Shown here: in pieces, positions 16,782-26,284 of the stretch
Layout: each line of letters begins with the position of its first letter
Position numbering within the stretch: position 1 is the first letter of the stretch
DNA from: Falsiphaeobacter marinintestinus
Lineage (GTDB): Bacteria > Pseudomonadota > Alphaproteobacteria > Rhodobacterales > Rhodobacteraceae
DNA length: 64,000 nucleotides
Assembly (NCBI RefSeq): GCF_007923355.1
Contig: NZ_VOGO01000003.1
Location: 310,001 to 374,000 of the forward strand
Reading direction: 5' to 3'
Translations under genes and position numbers: made by a program
The notes under the pieces: model-generated
What the model was told of the DNA's origin: nothing
The model's database searches: none
Seen by the model: only the letters and a program-made list of their open reading frames with translations

Positions 16782-18116
16782 CTAGGCGTCAGCGGCAAGT
16801 GTGGTTTGCATCCAATTGGCGGTGCGCAGCAGGCGATCATCTTCTTCGACCGCGCCGAACAGCTGGACGCCGATTGGCAGATTGTTTTCGCCCACAAGCA
16901 GGGGCAGCGTTACGGCAGGCAGGCCGCACAGGCTGGCGATACGGCAAAAGATCGGATCGCCCGTGCCATCGCCCAGCAACGGTGCCTCACCCGTGGCGCT
17001 TGGCGACAGGACCGCATCGAAATCGAGATAGTGTTTGGCGAAGAACGCATCCGCCGAGGCTTTGACCGCCATGGCGTCTTCGTATTCGGCCTGCGTGATG
17101 GCCTGACCGCGCACGATCACGGCCTGCAACGTATCACTGAGGTCGCTGTGGCGGGTTTCGATCAGATCAGCCAGATGCTGGCAGAATTCGTATTCGTGGA
17201 TCGTGATGTGGACATCAACCAGACCGGTCAGCGTGGCGGACACCGGCAGGCGTTCAACCCGTGGGCCAAGGGCGTCGATCACGGCATCAAGCCCTTCGCG
17301 GGCGTCGGCATCCAGCAGGTCGTTAAACTGAAAGTCGAACCATGCGATATCCGGTTCAACCGGGACATCGGCCCCGGCACCGGCCACAAGGTCAGGGCGC
17401 GGGCGGGCAAAGCTGGCAGGATCGCGCGGGTCATAGCTGCCGATCACATTTCCTATCAGGGCAACATCGCTCAGGGTGCGCGCGAAGACGCCCAGATGGT
17501 CGAGCGTTTCGGACGTTTGCAGCACACCGGTGCGCGCGATCACACCGCGCGACGGCTTGAACCCATAGGTGCCGCAGAACGAGGCTGGGCGGATCACAGA
17601 CCCGCCGGTTTGCGATCCAATCGCCAGCGGGACGTGATGCGCCGCAACTGCGGCTGCCGATCCGCTGGACGACCCCCCCGGCGTGCGGGTTGGATCATGC
17701 GGATTGGTGGTGTCTGTGGGGTGCACAAAGGCAAGCTCGGTCGTTTTGGTCTTGCCCATGATCACCGCGCCCGCCTCGCGCAGGCGATTGACGATGGTGG
17801 CGTCGGCGTCGGGCTTGCGGCCCTTGTAGATGCCAGATCCACGTTCGGTCGGCATGAACCGTGTGTCGACGATATCCTTGAGGCCGACAGGAACACCATG
17901 AAGCGCCCCGACCGCTCTGCCCGCCTTACGGATACGATCCATTTCGCGGGCCTGTACCAGTGCAATGTCCGGATCCAGAAACGCCCAGGCGTTCAGCGGG
18001 TCGTCCCCGATGCACTCAAGGCAGGCATTTACGTAATCTTCGGACGACAGGCGGCCGGCGCGAATTGCGCCCGCCGCCTGTTCTGCTGTCAGCAGATGAT
18101 GATCTTTGGCGGCCAT
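16782..18116 (-). CDS. Amidase signature family enzyme
   Basis: 444 residues. The Ser-cisSer-Lys triad is visible: Lys in VGLKDIVDT, the cis-Ser in TPGGSSSGSAAA and the nucleophile Ser in GSQTGGSVIRPASFCG. The family hydrolyses amide bonds; GatA is a relative, but there is no gatB/gatC here. The gene overlaps the end of the TRAP permease gene by one base and is followed by a hydroxyacid dehydrogenase, so it may process an amide brought in by the transporter. Its substrate is unknown. Confidence 0.86.
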   Translation of the reverse strand: MAAKDHHLLTAEQAAGAIRAGRLSSEDYVNACLECIGDDPLNAWAFLDPDIALVQAREMDRIRKAGRAVGALHGVPVGLKDIVDTRFMPTERGSGIYKGRKPDADATIVNRLREAGAVIMGKTKTTELAFVHPTDTTNPHDPTRTPGGSSSGSAAAVAAHHVPLAIGSQTGGSVIRPASFCGTYGFKPSRGVIARTGVLQTSETLDHLGVFARTLSDVALIGNVIGSYDPRDPASFARPRPDLVAGAGADVPVEPDIAWFDFQFNDLLDADAREGLDAVIDALGPRVERLPVSATLTGLVDVHITIHEYEFCQHLADLIETRHSDLSDTLQAVIVRGQAITQAEYEDAMAVKASADAFFAKHYLDFDAVLSPSATGEAPLLGDGTGDPIFCRIASLCGLPAVTLPLLVGENNLPIGVQLFGAVEEDDRLLRTANWMQTTLAADA

Positions 18117-19480
18117 TAAGGAATGTACTCGCCAAACAGATAGTCAGGGAACCACAGCGCGATACCGGGGAACTGATACATCAGCACCATCGTCAGAATA
18201 ACGATCGCAAGGTATGGCATGAGGCCCTTGAAGATCTCCATCAGTTCGATCTGTTTCTTCAGCACACCCTTGAGATAATAGGCCGACATGGCCATGGGCG
18301 GCGTCAGGAACGAGGTCTGCAGGTTCAGCGCCACCAGCATCGCGAAGAAATACGGGTTCACGCCGAAAGTATCGAGCATCGGCAGGAAGATCGGCACGAA
18401 GATGATCAGGATCTCGGACCATTCCAGCGGCCAGCCCAGCAGGAAGATGATTAGCTGCGCCATGACCAGGAACTGCCACGGCTGAAGGTTCATCGCCAGG
18501 AACCAGTGTTCGATGATGTCATGTCCGCCCAGCACCGAGAACACGCTGGCAAAAGTCCATGAGCCGACAAACAACCAGCACACCATGGCCGTGGCCTTGG
18601 CGGTCAGGAACACGCTTTCTTTGACCTTTTTCCATGTCAGCGACCGATAGATCGCCGCCAGGACAAGCCCGCCCAATGCGCCCATCGCGGCCGCTTCTGC
18701 AGGCGTTGCAAGGCCACCCAGAATGGACCCCAGAACCAGCATGATCAGAACGGTCAGCGGCACGAAGGAGATCAGCAGATCGAGATAGATCTTCTTGGGC
18801 GGTGGCACGTCTTCAAGGTTGGGTTTGGGCGCAATCGACGGGTTCAGCGTCACGCGGATCATCACGTAGACGATATAAAGCCCGGCCAGCAGCAAGCCCG
18901 GGAACACCGCCGCCGCATAAAGGCGCAGGGGCGACAGCTCCGCAATCGCGGCATAGACGATCAGCATGATCGAGGGCGGGATCAGGATGCCAAGCGTTCC
19001 GCCAGCGCAGATCACACCAGACGCGAAGGATTTGTTATAGTTCGCATTGGCCATCGCCGGATAGGCCAGCAGCCCCATCAGCGTCACAACGGCCCCCACG
19101 ATGCCAGAGGCGGTCGAGAACACGGCGCAGGTCAACAGCGCGGCAATCGCAAGCGAGCCCGGCAGGTTGCGCGCGGCCATGTAGAGCGAGAAAAACAGCC
19201 GGTCGACGATATTGGCGCGTTCCACCACGTAGCCCATGAACAGGAACAGCGGGATGGCGACCAGCGTGTCGTTCTCCATCACCGAATAGGTGTTCTGGTT
19301 CAGCAGGTAGAAGATGTTGTTGTCAAAGATATCGCCAAAGGTTTCCGGCGCCGCCTTGAAGTAGGCATAGTAGCCAAACGCCACCCCCATCGCGAGCAGG
19401 GTGAAAGCAATGGGGAAGCCCAAGAGCACCAGCACAATAAACAGGCTGAGCATCATGATTGCGACTTGAGGGTCCGTCAT
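18116..19480 (-). CDS. TRAP transporter large permease DctM
   Basis: 454 residues with about twelve hydrophobic segments, the usual DctM architecture. Family motifs include ASGIVGAVVTLMGLLAYPAM, GGTLGILIPPSIMLIVYA (the conserved Pro-Pro near residue 158) and TPAEAAAMGALGGL. It uses the sodium gradient for uptake with DctQ and a periplasmic binding protein. DctQ lies 37 bases upstream and the binding protein upstream of that, all leftward. The amidase gene overlaps its stop. Confidence 0.92.
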   Translation of the reverse strand: MTDPQVAIMMLSLFIVLVLLGFPIAFTLLAMGVAFGYYAYFKAAPETFGDIFDNNIFYLLNQNTYSVMENDTLVAIPLFLFMGYVVERANIVDRLFFSLYMAARNLPGSLAIAALLTCAVFSTASGIVGAVVTLMGLLAYPAMANANYNKSFASGVICAGGTLGILIPPSIMLIVYAAIAELSPLRLYAAAVFPGLLLAGLYIVYVMIRVTLNPSIAPKPNLEDVPPPKKIYLDLLISFVPLTVLIMLVLGSILGGLATPAEAAAMGALGGLVLAAIYRSLTWKKVKESVFLTAKATAMVCWLFVGSWTFASVFSVLGGHDIIEHWFLAMNLQPWQFLVMAQLIIFLLGWPLEWSEILIIFVPIFLPMLDTFGVNPYFFAMLVALNLQTSFLTPPMAMSAYYLKGVLKKQIELMEIFKGLMPYLAIVILTMVLMYQFPGIALWFPDYLFGEYIP

Positions 19481-19517
19481 CTTTTTGTTCTTTCTGAGAG
19501 TATTACGGGCATGTGGC

Positions 19518-20087
19518 TTACGACTTGGCGTCGTCCATATGCATCAGCATGTCTTCGGTTTCGCGTACGTCATCCAGCCGGTCCAGCCAGACGCCAGAGC
19601 GCATTGCAATCCAGCATCGCATCATCTCGGCCACACCCTGCAACATCAGCAGGAAACCAGCGAGCGGGATCAGCGTCTTGAAGAAATAGATCTGGATGCG
19701 GGCCGGGCTGTTCCAGCTGACTTCTTTATAGCGCCAGCTGTCTTGCGCGATTTCCCAACCGTACCAGAACAGGGCCAACATGCCGGGGAAGAAGAACAGG
19801 ATATACAGCACGAAGTCGACACGTGCCTGCCAGCGCACCGAGAACAGACGATACAGCACATCACCGCGCACATGCGCATCCTGCGCCAGCGCGTAAGGCC
19901 CAGCCATCAGGAACAGGGCGCCGTACATTTGCACCATCATGTCAAACGCCCAGACAGTGGGCGCATTCAGCACATAGCGCACGAACACTTCGTAACTGAC
20001 GGACAACGTCAGGATCATGATGCACCACCCGAAGGCGCGACCGACCCATTGGCTTAGACCTTCGATGGTATGGATAGTTTTGACCAC
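19518..20087 (-). CDS. TRAP transporter small permease DctQ
   Basis: 189 residues with four hydrophobic segments (about 16-36, 50-68, 88-108, 138-158). SVSYEVFVRYVLNAPTVWAFD is the conserved N-terminal region of DctQ, including the Arg-Tyr pair. It forms the small membrane subunit that partners DctM. It lies 83 bases downstream of the binding-protein gene and 37 bases upstream of dctM. Confidence 0.9.
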   Translation of the reverse strand: MVKTIHTIEGLSQWVGRAFGWCIMILTLSVSYEVFVRYVLNAPTVWAFDMMVQMYGALFLMAGPYALAQDAHVRGDVLYRLFSVRWQARVDFVLYILFFFPGMLALFWYGWEIAQDSWRYKEVSWNSPARIQIYFFKTLIPLAGFLLMLQGVAEMMRCWIAMRSGVWLDRLDDVRETEDMLMHMDDAKS

Positions 20088-20170
20088 GTGTGTCCCCTCA
20101 CATGTCGTATTGCCGCGCCAAGGGCCGCAGTCTGCGGCCCCCGGTCACATCGTTTTGCACTGATCTGAGA

Positions 20171-21265
20171 TCAGCCGAAGTAGTGGTTGTATGCCAGCTT
20201 GTAGTCGGGCTGGTTCAGGTTCAGATAGTTCATCACGTTCTTGGCGTAGGCCTTCTGGCTTTCGACAACCTTCGCAAAGAACGGCTCTTCATTCGAGATC
20301 CGGTCAACCACGACGTCCCATGCCTTCAACTGTTCGGCCATGACGCTGTCAGGTGTGCGATAGACGTTCACGCCCTGCTCGTCGCGCAGCGTGACAAGGT
20401 CATCTGCGTACCGCTTGGTGTTGTTCCAGTAGAAGTTGGAGTTTTCCGCCTCAGACGCATATTTCAGGATTGCCTGCAGTTCAGCCGGAAGGCTTTCATA
20501 GGTTTCCTTGTTGAACGTGCATTCAAAGAATTCCTGGCTCTGGTGGAACGACGCCAGGTGATAATGCTTGGACACATCCTGCATGCCGAAGTCACGGTCA
20601 GAGGTCGGGTTGTTGAATTCCGCCGCATCAATCAGGCCGGACTTCATCGCGGGCTGAATTTCACCGCCCGGAAGCTGCACAACCGACATGCCCATTTCCA
20701 GCAGAACGTCAGCGGCAAGGCCAACGGTGCGGTACTTGAGACCGTTCATCTGGCTGGCGTCTTTGATCTCTTCCTTGAACCAGCCAAGCGGCTGGGCCGG
20801 CATCGGAGAGTTGAAGAACGAGACGACGTTCAGACGCAGCGACGCCATCAGTTCGTCAAACAGTTCCTGACCGCCACCATAGTGGACCCATCCCAGAACT
20901 TCCTGGCTGGACCAGCCAAAGCACGGGCCGGTGCCGAACAGCGATGCGGCTTTGGATTTCGAGTACCAGTAGGCCGGCACATAGTGCGCAGCGTCCAGAA
21001 CACCGCGGTGGACGGCGTCCTGCATCTGGCTGGTCTTGACGACCGAGTTGACCGGCAGCAGGTCAATGGTCAGCGCGCCGCCCGACATTTCGTTGACGCG
21101 GTTTACATAGGACTGAGCGTTCTCAAGAAAGATACCACCGCCCCATGCCGCTTGCATCTTGAGGGTAATGCCATCGTTCGCGGCAAGTGCCGGAGTGGCG
21201 AGGGTCGCAGCGCCTGCAAGAGCGGTGCCGCGCAAAAACTTCCTGCGGTTCACGGTATTGGTCAT
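20171..21265 (-). CDS. TRAP transporter substrate-binding protein, TakP-like, Tat-exported
   Basis: 364 residues from the ATG at 21265; an in-frame start at 21277 adds four residues. The N-terminus has a twin-arginine signal (NRRKFLRGTALAGAATLATPALA). The mature protein resembles the TakP/DctP branch: VNEMSGGALTIDLLP, MNGLKYRTVGLAADVLLEMG (with the ligand-carboxylate Arg expected there) and SGLIDAAEFNNP. TakP of Rhodobacter sphaeroides binds alpha-keto acids with sodium, so an organic acid is the likeliest ligand. It is the first gene of the leftward TRAP-amidase-dehydrogenase cluster. Confidence 0.88.
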   Translation of the reverse strand: MTNTVNRRKFLRGTALAGAATLATPALAANDGITLKMQAAWGGGIFLENAQSYVNRVNEMSGGALTIDLLPVNSVVKTSQMQDAVHRGVLDAAHYVPAYWYSKSKAASLFGTGPCFGWSSQEVLGWVHYGGGQELFDELMASLRLNVVSFFNSPMPAQPLGWFKEEIKDASQMNGLKYRTVGLAADVLLEMGMSVVQLPGGEIQPAMKSGLIDAAEFNNPTSDRDFGMQDVSKHYHLASFHQSQEFFECTFNKETYESLPAELQAILKYASEAENSNFYWNNTKRYADDLVTLRDEQGVNVYRTPDSVMAEQLKAWDVVVDRISNEEPFFAKVVESQKAYAKNVMNYLNLNQPDYKLAYNHYFG

Positions 21266-21690
21266 GGTTCCTCCCAAAAGTTGACCTTGTCACAGGTAAA
21301 GGTGCGGGCCGTTACATTTTTTAAGGGCCGCCGCATACAAACAGCTACCCAACGTCTTCCGCGAGTCCTCTCCCAGGGGTGAGTTTTAATCGACTGTGAC
21401 GATCTGTCGAGCAAAAATTGGCTAGGAAACCTATCCAATTTGGCCAGTTCGCACGATGGGTCAGGCAGCCTTACCCAGCAACACATTGAACTCAAAGTAT
21501 GTTAGCGCTATCTATGTTTTCGGGATTTCCCGCGAATTTGGATCGTTGCTTGACGCTCTTTTTTGAACGCGTCCCCGTATCGGTCGGAATTTCATACCGG
21601 TTCTGGCGACTTAGCGGACAAGTGTTCCGAAAACCTCCGGTTCGGTTCGGGACTGGCAAGCGGTACAGATTGCGTCCTGCCTGCCCGGCA
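21266..21690. promoter_or_regulatory. Intergenic region upstream of the TRAP operon
   Basis: 425 bases between the leftward MFS gene and the leftward TRAP operon, so it should hold the TRAP promoter. I see a short palindrome TTAGCGCTA near 21500, a LacI-family-like operator core, and a CGGGA/TCCCG hairpin near 21520. There is no convincing gene in it, and no adjacent regulator gene to pair with the palindrome. Confidence 0.35.
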
Positions 21691-22923
21691 TTAGGTCCGG
21701 GTTTCCGGCAGAGGCAGCGACCGTTTTGCTTTTTGAATCCCGAAGCTCATCACAAGAGTTGTAAAGACAAAGTACACGGCAATCGCCTGAAACTGGTGCT
21801 CGAGCCCAAAGTCGAGATCAATCAACAGCCCCGTCAGGCCCGGCCCCACAGCAGATCCAAAAACCATGACCGCTGCGGCCATCGCCTTGATCGACCCGAT
21901 ATGCGCGGTGCCATAAAAATCGGCCCAGAACGCATTGGGCAGGGTCGAGTTCGCGCCCGTGGTCATCGCAAGGAAGAAGAACCCGAAAAACATCGCGACA
22001 GGTCCGGCGGCGACCGAAAAGATCAGAAAGGCCACCACCATTGGCAATTGATACAGCGGCGTCAGCCGGGGTGATCCGAACCGGTCCAGCGCCCAGCCGG
22101 ACAGCACCATGATCATGACCGACATCAGCGTATAGAGCGGAAAGAACGCCACGAGGTCGAGATGCCCCATGCCTTTGACCTCGGCCAGGTGAACCTGATG
22201 GAAGAAGAACGCGGTGTTGAACGCCGATGGTCCAAGGATTGCAGGCACCATAGCCCAGAACAGCGGGTTGCGCAGCGCCTGAGCCCGTGTCCAGCTGATG
22301 CCATTCATGCCCGTGCTGCCTTGGGTCTGGGCAAGGTTTTGGGGCGTGCGTTCTTTGCCCAGCAGAACGCTGAGGATCGGCACGCCGGTCAGACACAGCA
22401 GTGCGCCCACGACCCACAGATAACGCCAGTCGACAACGGCCATGAGGGCAACAAACAAGACCGGCAGGATCGCTTCACCCACCGCGAACCCCAGCGAGGC
22501 GATCGACAGGGCGCGCCCGCGCTTGGCCACAAACCAGCGCGTCATTGCGACAACGGCGATGTGGCTGCTCATCCCCTGCCCGAAAAACCGCAGCAGGAAG
22601 ATCACGAACGGCAGCGCCCAGGCCCATTGGTTGAACGTCATCGCCAGACAGGCAGAGGCCAGCCCGATCAGCACAACCGGCCCCAGGGCGCGCACCCGGA
22701 AAACGTCGGTCAATCCGCCTGCCCACACCATCACGACGGCCGATAAGGTGGTCCCGATCATATAGACCCCGCCCCATTCGCCGTGGCTGAGGCCAAAGGT
22801 CTGGCGGATTTCCCCGGCGAAGATCGAAATGAAATAGGTTTGACCGAACCCCGACATAAAGGTCATCAACGCACCCGCGGCAAGAAACGGCGCGTTCTGG
22901 ACAAGGAAGCCGGTGGATTTCAT
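21691..22923 (-). CDS. Major facilitator superfamily permease
   Basis: 410 residues from the ATG at 22923, chosen because a GAGGGGG ribosome site precedes it; an in-frame extension to 22959 has none. Twelve hydrophobic segments in two halves with a central charged loop near residue 205. The loop after segment 2 (WAGGLTDVFRVRALG) is the MFS motif A region, and QTFGLSHGEWGGVYMIGT resembles the OFA/monocarboxylate branch. Substrate unknown; a small organic acid is a guess. It is transcribed alone, divergent from the lipoprotein genes. Confidence 0.82.
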   Translation of the reverse strand: MKSTGFLVQNAPFLAAGALMTFMSGFGQTYFISIFAGEIRQTFGLSHGEWGGVYMIGTTLSAVVMVWAGGLTDVFRVRALGPVVLIGLASACLAMTFNQWAWALPFVIFLLRFFGQGMSSHIAVVAMTRWFVAKRGRALSIASLGFAVGEAILPVLFVALMAVVDWRYLWVVGALLCLTGVPILSVLLGKERTPQNLAQTQGSTGMNGISWTRAQALRNPLFWAMVPAILGPSAFNTAFFFHQVHLAEVKGMGHLDLVAFFPLYTLMSVMIMVLSGWALDRFGSPRLTPLYQLPMVVAFLIFSVAAGPVAMFFGFFFLAMTTGANSTLPNAFWADFYGTAHIGSIKAMAAAVMVFGSAVGPGLTGLLIDLDFGLEHQFQAIAVYFVFTTLVMSFGIQKAKRSLPLPETRT

Positions 22924-23151
22924 GCCCCCTCGCTTGCCCGCCTTAACACGGGTCCGCAAGAGATAATGTTGCGGGTGGGCGCCGGCGATGTGGGGGGCTC
23001 AGGTCATCGCAACTGCGCTGTCCGGACTTCACCCAACCCGTCGATCCAGCGTCTGCGCCTTGGTCAGGTATGGAATTCCTGACTTATAAAGATTGGACCT
23101 CGCGTCTAACTGTTACTTATTAATCACTGTTTAATATCTGGGAGAATTACT

Positions 23152-23385
23152 ATGACACGTTTTGCAAAAACGGCATCTGCTCTTGCCATCTCATGCCTGT
23201 TTCTTGGGGCCTGCGCCGACGCATCGGCTGAGTCTGCCAACTCAGTCGTCGCAAAAGACGCAACAGGTATGACGGTCGAGACAAACGCTGCGCCCAATAC
23301 AATGGAAGATTTCTGCGAAACGCCCGGCGGGTTTGTTGCCTGTGCGACTTTGGGCCTTGTCCTGTTGCCTCTGTACTTTTTGTAA
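23152..23385 (+). CDS. Small lipoprotein
   Basis: 77 residues. The lipobox LGAC (Cys near residue 22) follows a hydrophobic core, so the product is probably an outer-membrane lipoprotein. The middle is polar; the C-terminus has a short hydrophobic end (LGLVLLPLYFL) after FVACATL. A GGGAG ribosome site precedes the ATG. The next gene, 37 bases on, also encodes a lipoprotein. No family is recognised. Confidence 0.65.
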   Translation: MTRFAKTASALAISCLFLGACADASAESANSVVAKDATGMTVETNAAPNTMEDFCETPGGFVACATLGLVLLPLYFL

Positions 23386-23422
23386 CCCTGTCAATTGCTT
23401 ACACTAAAACTGAGAGTATCCA

Positions 23423-23920
23423 ATGACCCGAATTTTCCGGCACACCGTCGCATGCGCGGCTTTCGTTCTGAGCGTGTTCAGCCTGACCGCCTGCACCCCG
23501 CCGTCTTACATCAACACGGAAAACCTTGGCACACCGGTCGTCTCCGAGGCCGAGATAACCCGTCTGATTGCAGGCAACTCGTTCAGAGGCGGCGACGGGT
23601 ATGCCTATCACGGTCCGGATGGCGCCTTAAAGTATGTCGCCGATGACAGCAGTTGGATCGTGGCCGGGTCATGGCGGGTTCATACCGTGCTTGGGTCATC
23701 GAAACTGTGCGAGGAAACCACCGAACATGGGCTGCAGAACGGCAAAACACAGTCGCGTGGACCCTATCAGGCTTGTTATGTCGTCTTTCTGAAACCAGAC
23801 GGATCTTTGGCGTTAGACAAGATGGGCGGATCAAATTTCTCATATGGCAAACCAATAAAGGGGTTCCTGAAGAAGACCCAGTTTGAAGCCGCCCGTCGCA
23901 AGTTGGGCGTTCCGCTCTGA
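23423..23920 (+). CDS. Lipoprotein, DUF995-like
   Basis: 165 residues. Lipobox LTAC near residue 25 after a signal core (FVLSVFSLTA). The mature part has EITRLIAGNSFRGGDGYAYHGPDGALKYV and later GSWRVHTVLGSSKLCEE with a final CYVVFLKPDG. That pattern of threshold residue, then a GSW turn and Cys pair, resembles DUF995 proteins of Rhizobiales and Rhodobacterales, whose function is unknown. The family assignment is tentative. Confidence 0.68.
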   Translation: MTRIFRHTVACAAFVLSVFSLTACTPPSYINTENLGTPVVSEAEITRLIAGNSFRGGDGYAYHGPDGALKYVADDSSWIVAGSWRVHTVLGSSKLCEETTEHGLQNGKTQSRGPYQACYVVFLKPDGSLALDKMGGSNFSYGKPIKGFLKKTQFEAARRKLGVPL

Positions 23921-24068
23921 AACACCTGCGTAAAACTGCCGAAAACCCTGGCGTCAGCCGCCTGTCGGCTGGTGCCACTGGCGAAACCTCGTAAGACATC
24001 TTAGATTATGAGGTGAACCCCCAAAAGGGTTTCGACGGTTCACAGGTGCGCCTTCGCGCAGGAGCAGG

Positions 24069-24326
24069 ATGCTTCAATTGCAGAAAATGTCCAGATACCA
24101 AGACGATGTGGATATCGGCTGGATGTTTTTGATGCGCATGTATCATGATGCCGCATATGGCGACTACCTTGCGCAATCCTATTTGCTGTACGCAGCAGAT
24201 CGGCTTGTTGACGAACTTGGCGGCGACGGCCCCAAATTCAGACGCCGCGTTCAGGAAGCGCATGACATCGGGTGGCCAAAACCAAGAAACGGGTGGCCGT
24301 TTCCGTTCGAAATCGAAATGCTCTGA
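24069..24326 (+). CDS. Hypothetical small protein near the island's left edge
   Basis: 85 residues, ATG at 24069 with an AGGAGCAGG ribosome site; a second ATG at 24087 is possible. The sequence is rich in Tyr, Asp and Arg (DIGWMFLMRMYHDAAYGDYLAQSY) and ends with WPFPFEIEML. No signal peptide, membrane segment or domain recognised. It lies outside the island, 130 bases from the left attachment repeat. Confidence 0.45.
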   Translation: MLQLQKMSRYQDDVDIGWMFLMRMYHDAAYGDYLAQSYLLYAADRLVDELGGDGPKFRRRVQEAHDIGWPKPRNGWPFPFEIEML

Positions 24327-24455
24327 AGACCTGATGAAGCAAGCTTGATCCAGGAGCAAATCAATCCCGCACCAATTGTCCGCAGAGAGTTCAGCACGAT
24401 ACCGAACCCGTCTGTTGACCGGATAAGCATGAAACCTTGGATATGTAGCGAAAGG

Positions 24456-24500
24456 TGGCGCACCTGAGAGGATTCGAACCTCTGGCCTCTGCCTTCGGAG
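24456..24500. repeat. Left attachment site: 45-bp copy of the tRNA-Arg 3' end
   Basis: 45 bases identical to 52873-52917, starting TGGCGCACCTGAGAGGATTC on the plus strand. It covers the CCA end, acceptor 3' strand, T arm, variable region and the 3' side of the anticodon stem, and stops in the anticodon loop. The rest of a tRNA is missing, so this is not a functional gene but the copy displaced by integration. Confidence 0.93.
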
Positions 24501-24652
24501 TGTAGTTTTTACCGTGTTTTAGGCATGAATAGGGCAGAGTACGACGTAGTTAAGTGTTTGTGGTTATTGACGTTCCCGTGGGCATGGTTAAATTGACCAT
24601 GGTTATCCGTGGCTATCGGATTTAACCAAAATTTAACCACTCTGGAAAACCA
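24501..24652. promoter_or_regulatory. Probable integrase arm-type sites and integrase promoter
   Basis: 152 bases between the left repeat and the integrase ATG. It has five copies of TGGTTA or its complement TAACCA (24561, 24585, 24600, 24623, 24634). Three further TAACC(A/G) copies lie inside the right repeat (52781, 52810, 52821). Short repeats next to both ends of a tyrosine-integrase element are typical arm-binding sites; that function is inference. Confidence 0.5.
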
Positions 24653-25771
24653 ATGCCTGATCTTAGGACCAAAACCGCCCGCACCCGCCTGAAACCAAAC
24701 AGCAACGGACACGCCGAAAACCTGGCGACAGGCAGGGCATTGCTCTACCGCAAGCGCACCGCAACCCAACCAGGCAAGTGGGTGTTGAGAACAGCTAAGG
24801 CCGAGGGTGGTTATTCCTTCGAAACGCTTGGGACTGCGGACGATGCCAGCCCTGCCGATGGTGTGAAAGTTTTGAGTTACGCGCAGGCGCTTGAGGCTGC
24901 TTTGGGACGGACAGTTGCTGACCCGACGAAGGTCAAAGTCGAACAGGCACTGGATGATTGGGCCAAGACGAAGAAGCGCACCGCATCCAGCGACAAACAA
25001 CGTTTGGATATAGACAGCGCCGCCCGGCGCCTGAAAGAAGCATTCCCCCGTGCGACCTTAAAGAGCCTGACAGCCCGTCAAATCAAGACATGGATGGATG
25101 CGCGTGTGGATGAAGCCGACAATCCACGTGCCCGAATGGCGACAGTGAACCGACAACTGGCGATCTTGAAAGCTGCCTGCACCGCCGCCGCAGATGATCA
25201 CGGTTTCCAGGGAAAACGCACATGGACGGACGTCAAGAAATACGAAAAGGCCGAAGCATTTGGGAAACGAATGGCGATACTGTCCGAAGATGACGAAGAC
25301 AGGCTGATTGCCGCCGCTGAACCTGATATTGCATTGATGCTGACGGCATTGCAGATGACCGGTGCGCGATTTGGTGAAATGCGATCCGCGTTAGTTGGTG
25401 ACCTGGAAGGCGACAAGCTGGACCTGACGGGAAAGACGGGCAAGCGCACGATCACCCTAAGCCCACGCATTGCTGAATGGTTCGCAGACCAGGCAGGCGA
25501 TCGTCCTGCCGCCCTGCCCCTGATTGCCAAATCTGACGGAAGCGGTTGGCCTGATGGCGGGCAGTTGAAGCCTACCCGACGCGCGGTCAAAGCGGCTGAC
25601 CTGCCAAACGATGTGACGACTTATGCACTGCGGCACGGTTTCATATCCCGTGCCCTGGCCCGTGGTGTTCCGATTGCAGCCATTGCCGAATTCTGCGGAA
25701 CATCGGTGCAGATGATAACCGACAACTATGCGAAATTTACCCCGGCTCAGGCCAAGGAGTGGTTCGCGTGA
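24653..25771 (+). CDS. int: Tyrosine recombinase (island integrase)
   Basis: 372 residues. The N-terminal half (about 1-190) has an arm-binding-like region and a core-binding domain (VKVEQALDDWAKTKK). The catalytic domain follows with Arg in QMTGARFGEMR, the His/Arg box in YALRHGFISRAL and the nucleophile Tyr in MITDNYAKFTP. It integrates and excises the element at tRNA-Arg(CCG). It lies just inside the left attachment repeat and reads into the element. Its stop shares one base with the next gene's ATG (TGATG). Confidence 0.93.
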   Translation: MPDLRTKTARTRLKPNSNGHAENLATGRALLYRKRTATQPGKWVLRTAKAEGGYSFETLGTADDASPADGVKVLSYAQALEAALGRTVADPTKVKVEQALDDWAKTKKRTASSDKQRLDIDSAARRLKEAFPRATLKSLTARQIKTWMDARVDEADNPRARMATVNRQLAILKAACTAAADDHGFQGKRTWTDVKKYEKAEAFGKRMAILSEDDEDRLIAAAEPDIALMLTALQMTGARFGEMRSALVGDLEGDKLDLTGKTGKRTITLSPRIAEWFADQAGDRPAALPLIAKSDGSGWPDGGQLKPTRRAVKAADLPNDVTTYALRHGFISRALARGVPIAAIAEFCGTSVQMITDNYAKFTPAQAKEWFA

Positions 25772-26202
25772 TGAGTCCCGCTGCCGTTGATTTCGTTTTG
25801 CATGACATTCGTGCCGCCGAAGGCCAGGGCGATGTGATCGAGACCACCCGTCTTTTGACGTTGCTTGTCGAAGCCTTGTTTGACGATTTCGGGACCGTCA
25901 CAGAGCAGATCGAACGCGTTAACCGTGGCGAACCGATCCAGCACGGCAAACTGGCCGAAGCGGTGGCATATACGCACATGCGCCGCGTTCAACAGGCCGA
26001 GGCAGTCGCAGCAAGGCGCCGTGCGGGCGCCGGGGCATTGAATGCGGAAAAGAAGCGAACGGTGGTGGATAGGCAGGCATTGGGCCGTAGATTGTATCGG
26101 CCTGGCATGTCGGGCGAAGCCTTACGCCGCGCATATGCCCGAGAGGGCGAGGTCGTTTCCCCAAGAACCGCAGAACGGGATTTGAAGAAAATCCGAACCT
26201 GA
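25771..26202 (+). CDS. Hypothetical protein coupled to the integrase
   Basis: 143 residues from the ATG at 25771, which overlaps the integrase stop by one base. The N-terminal half is helical and acidic. The C-terminal half is strongly basic and ends with SGEALRRAYAREGEVVSPRTAERDLKKIRT, which looks like a DNA-binding helix-turn-helix tail. No named family recognised. By position it could regulate integration or early element genes. Confidence 0.65.
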   Translation: MSPAAVDFVLHDIRAAEGQGDVIETTRLLTLLVEALFDDFGTVTEQIERVNRGEPIQHGKLAEAVAYTHMRRVQQAEAVAARRRAGAGALNAEKKRTVVDRQALGRRLYRPGMSGEALRRAYAREGEVVSPRTAERDLKKIRT

Positions 26203-26284
26203 CGAAATTCTTCCGCCGCACTCTACCGTGTGGCGTATTTCGGTTTGTTAGGCAGTCGGCACCACCACAGAATGGAGTGCTGAC

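Noticed and set aside
20090-21382. 430-codon plus-strand open frame opposite the TRAP binding protein
   Set aside because: The minus-strand frame has a full Tat signal and DctP motifs; the plus-strand one has none.
24456-24500. A second tRNA-Arg gene
   Set aside because: Only the 3' 45 bases match; D arm, 5' acceptor strand and half the anticodon stem are missing. It is the left attachment copy.
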